DNA of 10,567 nt from Caryophanales bacterium UBA3935 (GTDB lineage Bacteria; Bacillota_I; Bacilli_A; ML615J-28; CAG-698). The notes beneath the pieces were generated by a model. That model saw nothing but the letters and a program-made list of their open reading frames with translations, had not been told where the DNA came from and did not search any database. Below are positions 1 to 6,067 of the stretch, piece by piece. The stretch spans positions 11,018 through 21,584 of the forward strand of contig DGED01000043.1 of the NCBI GenBank assembly GCA_002385755.1. The letters run 5' to 3'. Numbering within the stretch: position 1 is the stretch's first letter; every line of letters starts with the position of its first letter. Made by a program: the position numbers and the translations under genes.

Positions 1-1124
1 CCTAGCGATTCCGCGGCGATTAACCCGCTCGTCCAGGCAAAATGTAAATTATAGCCGCCGCACGCCCCGTCAATATCAAGCAGCTCGCCGATAATATACA
101 ATCCCGGAACAAGCTTGGAAGAAAAATCGGCGTTAATCTCATCGACATCGACGCCTCCCAAAGTAATTTGCGCCAGGCCAAAACCATATGTCCCGGCCAC
201 CGTTAACTTATAATTGCCAAGCGCGGTAAGAATGTTTTCAACGGTGAACTTATCTATCTTTCTCCCAACCTCAAGCGCCACCATTTTCGGTAAAATCCCC
301 AGCAAGACATCAGGTTTGGGGCGGTTTTCAATAATCTTGACGACCGCGTCCCGGTCGGCGTTACTTAGGAAATCTATTATGATCTCGCTGCCGGGAACGG
401 CGTGACGCGATAAATTTAAGGTCAGGATTCCCGATATCCCCTGGTCTTTAAAGAGAATCTCGCCTTCCTCTCGGTAAACGAGTTTTCCTTCGTTAGCGAC
501 CGAGGCCCGGCACTTGACGCGAAGGCCGCGCAAACTCTTCAAGGATTCCGTCGTCCGCAACGGAACAAGACCCGGGCGGGTAGGGATTATTTCGTGTCCG
601 AGGTTAGCGGCCAATTCATATCCGTTAGTTTCCGCCTGCGCCTTCGATCCGCACGCCAAAACAACGTAATCGGCTTCCATCTCCGCATTATTAAATGTAA
701 CAGTAAATTTGTCTTTTTTGATTATTCCCGTGACCATCGCGTCGCATATGACCTCGATATTATAAAAATCGAGCTGGCGCCGTAAAATATCCAAAACCGA
801 CGCGGCCGTTTCGCTATAGGGATAAACGCGGGACGCGTGATTGCTTTTGGTCAATAAACCAATGCCGGAAAAAAACGTGATAATATCATTTACGTCGCGT
901 CTTTCAAGGCATTGTCGTAAAAAACCCGGGCGGTTATAATAATCCGGTCTCATATCGTAATTGCTTAAATTGCAACGACCGTTCCCGGTTTTCAGTATTT
1001 TTTTTCCGACACGATCGCTCTTTTCCAATATCGTAATCTTTATATCGGGCGCGACTTGTTTCAACCTGATCGCGCAAACCAAACCCGAAGCGCCGCCGCC
1101 GACGATTATAACTTTCTTTTTCAT
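1..1124 (-). CDS. HI0933/BaiN-family FAD-dependent flavoprotein, C-terminus cut off
   Basis: Predicted cytoplasmic flavoprotein of the HI0933 (YhiN/BaiN, TIGR00275-like) family, members of which bind FAD and are annotated as NAD(P)/FAD-dependent oxidoreductases; the substrate here is unknown. Reading from ATG at 1124 gives 374 codons before the window edge. The N-terminus has a Rossmann dinucleotide-binding motif VIIVGGGASGL (residues 5-15), an acidic residue E34 at the end of the second strand (ILEKS), and the family signature GKKILKTGNGRCNLSN at residues 40-55. Near the cut end lies GACGGYNLHFAWTSG (353-367), the family's C-terminal FAD signature. Families of this type are about 400 residues, so roughly the last 20-40 are missing because of the window edge. 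The start is supported by a GAGG ribosome site (AACGAGG, 9 bases before ATG). It is divergent from pyrG. The family call is secure; the reaction is not. Confidence 0.9.
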   Translation of the reverse strand, partial: MKKKVIIVGGGASGLVCAIRLKQVAPDIKITILEKSDRVGKKILKTGNGRCNLSNYDMRPDYYNRPGFLRQCLERRDVNDIITFFSGIGLLTKSNHASRVYPYSETAASVLDILRRQLDFYNIEVICDAMVTGIIKKDKFTVTFNNAEMEADYVVLACGSKAQAETNGYELAANLGHEIIPTRPGLVPLRTTESLKSLRGLRVKCRASVANEGKLVYREEGEILFKDQGISGILTLNLSRHAVPGSEIIIDFLSNADRDAVVKIIENRPKPDVLLGILPKMVALEVGRKIDKFTVENILTALGNYKLTVAGTYGFGLAQITLGGVDVDEINADFSSKLVPGLYIIGELLDIDGACGGYNLHFAWTSGLIAAESL

Positions 1125-1164
1125 CTCAAACCTCGTTAAGACAATTTACATACCATTTAAAACT

Positions 1165-1193
1165 ATTATACCAACGTTTATGTCGTTATTCAA
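1165..1193 (-). promoter_or_regulatory. sigma-A-type promoter for the flavoprotein gene
   Basis: On the minus strand TTGAAT (1188-1193) and TATAAT (1165-1170) are separated by exactly 17 bases, and TGG precedes the -10, giving an extended -10. The predicted start lies about 30 bases before the ribosome site of the flavoprotein gene. A short inverted repeat CAAGAA/TTCTTG (1191-1196 and 1205-1210) touches the -35 and might be an operator, but it is only six bases per arm. Confidence 0.75.
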
Positions 1194-1229
1194 GAACAAC
1201 AATCTTCTTGAAAAAAATGAATAAAAAAA

Positions 1230-1258
1230 TTGCGTTTTTTTCAAAACTTTGATAACAT
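1230..1258 (+). promoter_or_regulatory. pyrG promoter
   Basis: TTGCGT (1230-1235) and TAACAT (1253-1258) are spaced 17 bases apart, with TGA just before the -10 (extended -10). Counting 6-7 bases past the -10 places the start on the first G of GGGC at 1265. The -10 and -35 hexamers are each imperfect; the spacing, TG extension and GGGC start make the call convincing together. Confidence 0.7.
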
Positions 1259-1264
1259 ATTGAT

Positions 1265-1313
1265 GGGCACACTTTATCGAGCATGTTCTCCTTAAAGCGG
1301 GCCTTTTTCTTTT
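1265..1313 (+). promoter_or_regulatory. pyrG leader: candidate CTP-sensing attenuator
   Basis: Predicted transcript 5' end begins GGGC (1265-1268), followed by a pyrimidine-rich tract TTCTCCTT (1286-1293), then a G-rich arm TAAAGCGGGCC (1293-1303) and a T-rich tract (1304-1313). The arm GGCACACTTTA at 1266-1276 can pair with 1293-1303 in 9 of 11 positions, giving a terminator-like hairpin whose 5' arm is the transcript end itself. In Bacillus subtilis, low CTP makes RNA polymerase stutter G residues at a GGGC start, and the poly-G pairs with a C/U-rich sequence to block termination upstream of pyrG. The same ingredients, in the same order, are visible here. The exact fold is my inference, since the hairpin contains two mismatches. 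Confidence 0.6.
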
Positions 1314-1360
1314 AATGATATTTTCAGAAAAAAATCAAATAATAATTCGGGAGGCATATC

Positions 1361-2977
1361 ATGGCAAAATATATATTTGTAACGGGAGGCGTCGCCTCTT
1401 CCCTCGGAAAAGGCATTGCCGCGTCTGCCCTGGGCAACTTATTAAAGAGTAGGGGACTGAATGTTTTTATGCAAAAATTCGACCCGTATTTAAATGTCGA
1501 TCCGGGCACAATGAGCCCTTATCAGCACGGCGAGGTTTTCGTTACCAAAGACGGGGGCGAGGCGGATCTCGATTTGGGACATTATGAACGCTTCCTTGAC
1601 GTGTCGTTAACAAAAAACGCCAACGTAACAGCCGGGAAAATTTATCAAACCATTATCGAAAAAGAAAGGGCAGGCGAATACCTCGGCCAGACGGTCCAGG
1701 TAATCCCACACGTGACCGATGAAATTAAAAACAAGATTTACGCCGCGGCCAAGGAAAGCGGCGCCGATGTCGTTATCACCGAGATCGGCGGGACCGTGGG
1801 CGATATCGAGTCGCTCCCGTTTCTAGAAGGGGCGCGCCAGGTAAGGCGAGATGTCGGGATTGAGAACACGTGCTATGTTCACGTAACGCTCGTTCCTTAT
1901 TTGCGCGCCGCCGGTGAAATCAAAACAAAACCAACGCAGCACAGCGTCAAAGAATTACATTCATTGGGGATTAACCCGGATATTATCATTTTAAGATCCG
2001 AGATGCCGATTAACGACGCCATTAAAGAAAAAATCGCCTTGTTTTGTGACGTGAGTCCGAATGCGGTAATTCATTCGCCCGATGTCGATATATTATACGA
2101 AGTAGTACTTAAGTTGCACGGGCAGGGATTGGATCAGTTTGTTTGCGAGCATTTGCGGTTGAACACAAAAAAACCCGATTTATCCGACTGGCGAAAATTG
2201 ATCCAAACTATCAAAAACCTCAGCCGCGAAGTGACAATCGGGTTGGTCGGGAAATATGTTAAATTACGCGACGCGTATATCTCCGTTTGCGAGGCGTTAA
2301 ATCACGCCGGCTATTATCATAACGCAAAAGTCCGGGTCGACTGGATTGATGCCGAAAAATTAACGGCTGAAAACGCCGGCTCGCGCCTTTCCGGCGTCGA
2401 CGGCATTCTCGTTCCCGGCGGGTTCGGCGACCGCGCGATCGAAGGAAAAATTACCGCCATCAGGTACGCGCGGGAAAATAATATCCCGTTTTTGGGAATT
2501 TGCCTAGGCATGCAACTGGCGGCGATCGAATTTGCCCGCAACGTCGCCGGCCTGGAAGGCGCGAATTCCACCGAGGCTGATAACAGCACGCCGCACCCCG
2601 TTATCGATTATTTGCCCGATCAATACCGCGGGATCAGGCTGGGCGGCACTATGCGCCTGGGAGACTATGAATGCGAGATCAAAAAAGACACGAAGGCGTT
2701 TGCTGCTTATAAATCATTAAGCGCGGCAGAACGGCACCGGCATCGTTACGAATTCAACAATCGCTTTAAAAATATTCTGGAAAACGCCGGCATGGTTTTT
2801 TCGGGACTAAACAAGCAAACCGGACTTATTGAAATAATTGAACTCCTCGAGCATCCCTGGTTTGTGGCTTGCCAATTTCATCCCGAGTTTATTTCCCGCC
2901 CGATGCGTCCCCATCCTTTATTTCGCGAATTTGTCGGCGTGGCGATAATTAAAAAAGAAGCGGGGTCGGCGAAATAA
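1361..2977 (+). CDS. pyrG: CTP synthase (glutamine-hydrolysing)
   Basis: Converts UTP to CTP using ATP and glutamine, the last step of de novo pyrimidine nucleotide synthesis; cytosolic tetramer. The 538-residue protein is full length for the family. The N-terminal amidoligase domain (about 1-268) carries the P-loop [10 protein letters not shown] (9-18) and a run matching the UTP/Mg region, [22 protein letters not shown] at 57-78. The C-terminal class I glutamine amidotransferase domain (about 291-530) has the oxyanion region VPGGFG (351-356), nucleophile C381 in GICLGMQLA, and triad partners H507 and E509 in [15 protein letters not shown] at 459-467 is also typical. ATG at 1361 follows a strong CGGGAGG ribosome site (1348-1354). 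The gene ends with tandem TAA TAA. It appears to be transcribed alone, with CTP-responsive control suggested by its leader. Confidence 0.99.
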   Translation: MAKYIFVTGGVASSLGKGIAASALGNLLKSRGLNVFMQKFDPYLNVDPGTMSPYQHGEVFVTKDGGEADLDLGHYERFLDVSLTKNANVTAGKIYQTIIEKERAGEYLGQTVQVIPHVTDEIKNKIYAAAKESGADVVITEIGGTVGDIESLPFLEGARQVRRDVGIENTCYVHVTLVPYLRAAGEIKTKPTQHSVKELHSLGINPDIIILRSEMPINDAIKEKIALFCDVSPNAVIHSPDVDILYEVVLKLHGQGLDQFVCEHLRLNTKKPDLSDWRKLIQTIKNLSREVTIGLVGKYVKLRDAYISVCEALNHAGYYHNAKVRVDWIDAEKLTAENAGSRLSGVDGILVPGGFGDRAIEGKITAIRYARENNIPFLGICLGMQLAAIEFARNVAGLEGANSTEADNSTPHPVIDYLPDQYRGIRLGGTMRLGDYECEIKKDTKAFAAYKSLSAAERHRHRYEFNNRFKNILENAGMVFSGLNKQTGLIEIIELLEHPWFVACQFHPEFISRPMRPHPLFREFVGVAIIKKEAGSAK

Positions 2978-2983
2978 TAAAAA

Positions 2984-3000
2984 GAGGATTAATAATCCTC
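2984..3000 (-). terminator. terminator of the gpr-associated minus-strand genes
   Basis: A perfect 8-bp inverted repeat GAGGATTA/TAATCCTC with a one-base centre. On the minus strand it is followed by TTTTTATTATTT, the U-tract of an intrinsic terminator. It overlaps the stop codon of the 90-codon gene and runs towards the pyrG 3' end. On the plus strand the bases after it (ATTCTAAG) lack a T run, so it would serve pyrG poorly. Confidence 0.7.
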
Positions 3001-3271
3001 ATTCTAAGATGTTCTTGATTAATTTAAAAGCCACATCAAAAATACCGTTAATGATATTCTCGCCTTGTTTTGCGAGCGAATTCGACAAATTAGGGTCGAC
3101 TTTCTCTTCGGAGACCGGGGTGTATTCATTGCCGGGCGTGACTATTTCTTTCTCGAAATCATCCAACCTTTCCTTTAAATCTTGACTCGCCGTATCCCGC
3201 GTCGGTTTCCCGGCGATGATCCCCATCAGAAAGAAACAAAGAAGCAAAAAAACAATACCGGCTCTTTTCAT
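2999..3271 (-). CDS. small membrane-anchored protein in the yqxA position
   Basis: A 90-residue protein with an N-terminal hydrophobic segment (about residues 4-20, after MKR), a charged, hydrophilic middle (about 22-66) and a C-terminal amphipathic stretch (about 67-90, ending KLIKNILE). There is no lipobox cysteine, so the N-terminus is most likely an uncleaved anchor or a signal peptide. The start is well supported: GGAGG (3279-3283, minus strand) sits 7 bases before ATG, inside the end of the upstream gene, and the upstream TGA abuts this ATG directly. In Bacillus subtilis the order is gpr-spoIIP-yqxA, and YqxA is a small membrane protein of unknown role. Position, size and layout fit a YqxA-like (DUF3679-type) protein, but this rests on context, not on a recognised motif. 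No function is proposed. Confidence 0.75.
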   Translation of the reverse strand: MKRAGIVFLLLCFFLMGIIAGKPTRDTASQDLKERLDDFEKEIVTPGNEYTPVSEEKVDPNLSNSLAKQGENIINGIFDVAFKLIKNILE

Positions 3272-3517
3272 TCACTTACCTCCAAACATGATAAAATAAG
3301 TTCCGGCGTCCTTGATATTGATATTAAACAAAAAAGCGATCAAATAGTCAAACCAAACGCCAAAATACGAATCAGACGTAACAATCGGCAATTGCCCCCG
3401 AAGCAGCGCCGCGTTTTCCATTTGGCGGAACAAAGGAAAGAAGTTACTATTTACCGACTGGTAAAACATCGCCGCGACGCCCAAGAGCGCGATAATAGCG
3501 TATTTAATTTTATCCAT
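3272..3517 (-). CDS. 81-residue membrane protein in the spoIIP position
   Basis: Small protein with an N-terminal hydrophobic helix (about residues 4-19), a short polar stretch containing RQMENAALLRG (31-41) and a second hydrophobic region (about 51-66) before INIKDAGTYFIMFGGK. ATG at 3517 is the only upstream start in this frame, since an in-frame TAA lies two codons before it. It follows the gpr stop by 16 bases and has no clear ribosome site, so translation may be coupled to gpr. In Bacillus the gene after gpr is spoIIP, a cell-wall amidase/endopeptidase of about 400 residues that acts in engulfment. The QMEN stretch and the INIKD-aromatic end recall, from memory, the N-terminal region of SpoIIP before its catalytic domain. 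No catalytic domain can fit between here and pyrG. It may be a shortened SpoIIP relative or an unrelated small protein. Confidence 0.65.
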   Translation of the reverse strand: MDKIKYAIIALLGVAAMFYQSVNSNFFPLFRQMENAALLRGQLPIVTSDSYFGVWFDYLIAFLFNINIKDAGTYFIMFGGK

Positions 3518-3533
3518 CGGTTAATTATATGCG

Positions 3534-4589
3534 TCAACTGATAATTCCATTATCGACAATCGTATGTAATGTCCGGTCGATGGCGCCGCTGATTACCCGC
3601 GTGAGGTTTTCGATATCAATATCAATCTCTTTCGGGGTAACCATCAAGTTATAGCCGTTGGGAGTGAGGACTTCCTGCAGGAGCTGGATTTTTTCCTCCT
3701 CGCCCAATAACCCGAACTCTCCCAAAAACTCTTTCGTGTATTTTTCTTCCGGATGTTGCGCGTTCGTCAAATTAATTTTTTCCGGAGCGAATATAATTTT
3801 TTGACCGGGCGTTTCTTTCTCGTTCATTTTTTGATTGAAATACTTAAGCATTAAATCAATCGTGTCGTAAGCGATTGTAACCGCGTCGACGACCGTGGGC
3901 ACGCCGATGGCGATAACCGGGATGCCGATGGTTTCCTTGCTTAGCTCTTTGCGGGTGTTGCCGACCCCCGACCCCGGGGAGATGCCGGTATTGGTCACCT
4001 GGATTGTCTTGTTTACCCGGGAAACCGCCTTTGCCGCCAAAGCATCGACGACAATCACATAATCAACCTCAATTCTCTTGATGACCGCCTCGGTAATATC
4101 ATAGGTCTCGATACCCGTGTTTCCCATTACTCCGGGGGCGATGGCGCTTATCTCGCTTATGCCTTCCGACACCTCTTCGGGATTCAGAATAAACATATGC
4201 CGGGTCACGATGACATTATCCATTACCATCGGTCCTAACGCGTCGGGAGTTACGTTAACATTGCCTAAACCGACTAACAGTCCCTTTTGCTGAGAAGGGT
4301 TGATGTTTTCCGCCTTCAATACTTCTTTTATGATCAGGCTTAACGCTTCCTCGCATTTGACCAGGTCGTCATGATCATGAGTTTTTATCGCCGTTGTGTC
4401 CAAGCAATAATATATTCCCGGTTTTCTGTTAATTTCCTTTCCGACTTTCTCGGGAATTACCGTTCTCTTTATAATAAATTTATCGTGTTCGAACTCATCG
4501 TTAATAACTTCGGAGACGTCTTCTATCTTTTCGATATCCAAAGCCTCGAAAGCTAAGTCGGTACGAATTTTAAACTTGTCAAGTTCCAT
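3534..4589 (-). CDS. gpr: germination protease GPR (spore protease)
   Basis: Degrades the small acid-soluble proteins that coat spore DNA during germination, releasing amino acids; made as a zymogen in the forespore. The 351-residue protein matches peptidase family A25 throughout. Conserved runs include IRTDLAFEA (8-16), GLGNVNVTPDALGP (107-120), IAPGVMGNTGIET (150-162), VVDALAAKAVSRVN (180-193), ISPGSGVGN (203-211), IPVIAIGVPTVVDAVTIA (223-240) and NLMVTPKEID near the C-terminus. D116 and D182 are 66 residues apart, the same spacing as the two essential aspartates (D127 and D193) reported for Bacillus megaterium GPR. ATG at 4589 is chosen because GAGGTG (4596-4601) lies 6 bases upstream. The segment before IRTDLA is about five residues shorter than in Bacillus, so the cleaved propeptide may be shorter. 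No convincing sporulation promoter was found upstream. Confidence 0.97.
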   Translation of the reverse strand: MELDKFKIRTDLAFEALDIEKIEDVSEVINDEFEHDKFIIKRTVIPEKVGKEINRKPGIYYCLDTTAIKTHDHDDLVKCEEALSLIIKEVLKAENINPSQQKGLLVGLGNVNVTPDALGPMVMDNVIVTRHMFILNPEEVSEGISEISAIAPGVMGNTGIETYDITEAVIKRIEVDYVIVVDALAAKAVSRVNKTIQVTNTGISPGSGVGNTRKELSKETIGIPVIAIGVPTVVDAVTIAYDTIDLMLKYFNQKMNEKETPGQKIIFAPEKINLTNAQHPEEKYTKEFLGEFGLLGEEEKIQLLQEVLTPNGYNLMVTPKEIDIDIENLTRVISGAIDRTLHTIVDNGIIS

Positions 4590-4731
4590 AATTTTCACCT
4601 CGTTGTTATTGTATGCCAAAACAAAAAAAATAAAAAGGCAAATAATGGTGTCGATATGGAAGAAAGCCTCCACTGTTAATTATGAAATTATGTCTCTTTG
4701 CGTTCCGTTTGAGGAAAAATCAATATTTTCC

Positions 4732-4760
4732 TTGATTTATCTTTGTTTTTTTGGTAAAAT
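4732..4760 (+). promoter_or_regulatory. rpsT promoter
   Basis: TTGATT (4732-4737) and TAAAAT (4755-4760) are separated by 17 bases, with TGG before the -10 (extended -10). Transcription would start near 4767, giving a very short leader of about 20 bases before the rpsT ATG, with GGAGG (4776-4780) as the ribosome site. The rest of the 4590-4787 gap, towards gpr, is AT-rich and shows no other element I can support. Confidence 0.75.
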
Positions 4761-4787
4761 AACTTGTAGCAAATTGGAGGTATTATT

Positions 4788-5051
4788 ATGGCAAACATTA
4801 AGCAACAAGCTAAGCGTATTATAACAAGCCAAAAAAGTAGATTGAGAAATATCTCTTTTAAATCCTCTACCAAAACAGCAATAAAAAAAGTTGAATCCGC
4901 AGTGAAAAATAATAACTATGAGGAAGCTGTGGAAGCTTACAGGGTAGCTTCTAAAAAGCTTGACAAGGCTTTGGCAAAAGGGATTTATCATAAAAATTTC
5001 GTCAGTCGCAACAAATCCAGATTGGCAAAACTTATTAATACGATAGCTTAA
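4788..5051 (+). CDS. rpsT: 30S ribosomal protein S20
   Basis: Primary 16S rRNA-binding protein of the small ribosomal subunit, needed for 30S assembly. The 87-residue product is standard length, very basic and helical. It starts with the family pattern MANIKQQAKRI, followed by a basic run (SQKSRLRN), and has HKNFVSRNKSRLAKLIN at residues 69-85, typical of the S20 C-terminal helix. GGAGG 7 bases upstream sets the start at 4788. It is transcribed away from gpr and towards holA, whereas in Bacillus subtilis it is a neighbour of both. Its codons are noticeably richer in A/T (AAA, GCT, TCT, CTT) than those of adjacent genes, as expected of a highly expressed gene. Confidence 0.98.
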   Translation: MANIKQQAKRIITSQKSRLRNISFKSSTKTAIKKVESAVKNNNYEEAVEAYRVASKKLDKALAKGIYHKNFVSRNKSRLAKLINTIA

Positions 5052-5073
5052 ACATCGATAAGATGTTTTTTTT
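5050..5073 (+). terminator. rpsT terminator (first hairpin)
   Basis: AAACATC (5050-5056) pairs with GATGTTT (5062-5068) around a GATAA loop, followed by a T run to 5073. It begins inside the rpsT stop codon. The stem is AT-rich and only 7 bp, so termination is probably shared with the stronger hairpin just downstream. Confidence 0.6.
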
Positions 5074-5078
5074 ATGTT

Positions 5079-5106
5079 AAAAAGGATGCTCTTAGGCATC
5101 CTTTTT
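5079..5106. terminator. bidirectional terminator between rpsT and holA
   Basis: AAAAAGGATGC (5079-5089) pairs perfectly with GCATCCTTTTT (5096-5106) around a 6-base loop. T runs follow the stem on both strands, so it can end rpsT transcripts on the plus strand and holA transcripts on the minus strand. It touches the holA stop codon (5106-5108). Confidence 0.85.
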
Positions 5107-6065
5107 TATATTCCAAACAAGAAAAATTCCAATCCGGTCCTAACATCGGTCTGACCGCTTTTAATCTTATAATCCAACTCGCTTAAGCGCGAAACGTATT
5201 TGCGCAGCAACTCGTAATCAAGCGAGCGGGCGTTTTTAACCATGTAATACGCCCTTCCGGACGAGACGCCCATTGTCTCGGCGACGGCGGCTTGGTTGTA
5301 TCCGCCTTTCAACATCAAATTAACCGTCAATAGCTCGCGCATGCTCTTTGCTACTAAGTAAAACAAATAGTTAGCGTCATTTCCAATTTTTATTAAATCC
5401 CGGTAGATACGAATGGCTTTGTTTTTATCTTGCGCGATAATCGCGTTGGACAAAGCGAAGACATCGTTTTGAATTTCCCTGATGACGACCTTTTTGACGG
5501 TATCCGCGGTAACGGTCGCGTTTTCGCCGACATAAGCGATTAACTTATCGAGTTCGTTTTTGGCGTTCATTAAATCCTTGCCGACGAGTCGGAAAAACTC
5601 CCGAGCCGCCTCGTCGGTAATAACGACATTATTAATCGCCCCTTGCCGCTTAATCCAACCATGCATCTCGATTTCCGATAGTTCTTTGCTATAATTAACG
5701 TTTCCCGCAAGCAGTTTCTTTACTTCCGTTTTTCTTTCGTCCGGTTTGATATTATAACCGTTAATAATAAAAACTGTCGTCTCCATCGGCGAATCCAAAT
5801 ATTCCAGAAACCTTTTCTTTTCATCCTTATCCAAATTATTCTCCGCGGACAAAAAGAGCGGGTTTTTGATTACGATTACTTTCGCGGCGCTCATAAACGG
5901 CGGGGTTAGCGCGTCGTTTAGAGCTTCGGTTAATGTCGATGTGTCAAGGTCGTAATAAGTTATATTGTACTCGTCGGCCCCTGATTCGTTGATAAGACGT
6001 TTGATTTTATTTTCAATTAAAAATTGTTCATTGCCAAGAAATAAATGTACAGCGCCTATTTTCAT
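5106..6065 (-). CDS. holA: DNA polymerase III delta subunit (clamp loader)
   Basis: The delta subunit opens the beta sliding clamp as part of the DNA polymerase III clamp-loader complex in the cytoplasm. The 319-residue protein is slightly shorter than the usual 330-350. It shows the expected layout: an N-terminal region beginning AVHLFLGNEQFLIENKIKRL (residues 5-24), the stretch LTPPFMSAAKVIVIKN (54-69) corresponding to the clamp-contact region, a middle domain with KDLMNAKNELDKLIAYVG, and a C-terminal helical collar domain (about 205-319) with GVSSGRAYYMVKNAR. ATG at 6065 lies 2 bases after the stop of the upstream zinc-ribbon gene and has only a weak GGA, suggesting translational coupling. 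Its place near comEC, rpsT and gpr matches Bacillus subtilis yqeN/holA, which supports the assignment. Confidence 0.93.
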   Translation of the reverse strand: MKIGAVHLFLGNEQFLIENKIKRLINESGADEYNITYYDLDTSTLTEALNDALTPPFMSAAKVIVIKNPLFLSAENNLDKDEKKRFLEYLDSPMETTVFIINGYNIKPDERKTEVKKLLAGNVNYSKELSEIEMHGWIKRQGAINNVVITDEAAREFFRLVGKDLMNAKNELDKLIAYVGENATVTADTVKKVVIREIQNDVFALSNAIIAQDKNKAIRIYRDLIKIGNDANYLFYLVAKSMRELLTVNLMLKGGYNQAAVAETMGVSSGRAYYMVKNARSLDYELLRKYVSRLSELDYKIKSGQTDVRTGLEFFLFGI

Positions 6066-6067
6066 AA

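Noticed and set aside
1191..1210. CAAGAA/TTCTTG inverted repeat as an operator
   Set aside because: Arms of six bases in an AT-rich gap can arise by chance; it is mentioned with the promoter but not called as a separate site.
1125..1360. A riboswitch or T-box in the flavoprotein/pyrG gap
   Set aside because: There is no T-box consensus or recognisable riboswitch core; the promoters and the short pyrG leader account for the region.
3182..3541. Plus-strand 119-codon frame opposite the two small genes
   Set aside because: It has no ribosome site and a low-complexity basic composition, and it is antisense to two frames with membrane segments, of which the second has a strong GGAGG.
4607..4615. 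CATACAATA on the minus strand as a sporulation (sigma-G-like) -10 for gpr
   Set aside because: The transcript would start in or next to the ribosome site, the -10 has a mismatch to the consensus I know, and no good -35 is present at the right distance.
4590..4673. Upstream extension of gpr by 28 codons
   Set aside because: The extension is hydrophobic and unlike GPR, while GAGGTG lies 6 bases before the internal ATG at 4589, which gives the family's normal N-terminus.
4737..5099. Minus-strand 120-codon frame opposite rpsT
   Set aside because: It is antisense to an unambiguous S20 gene and resembles no protein I know; a shadow frame.
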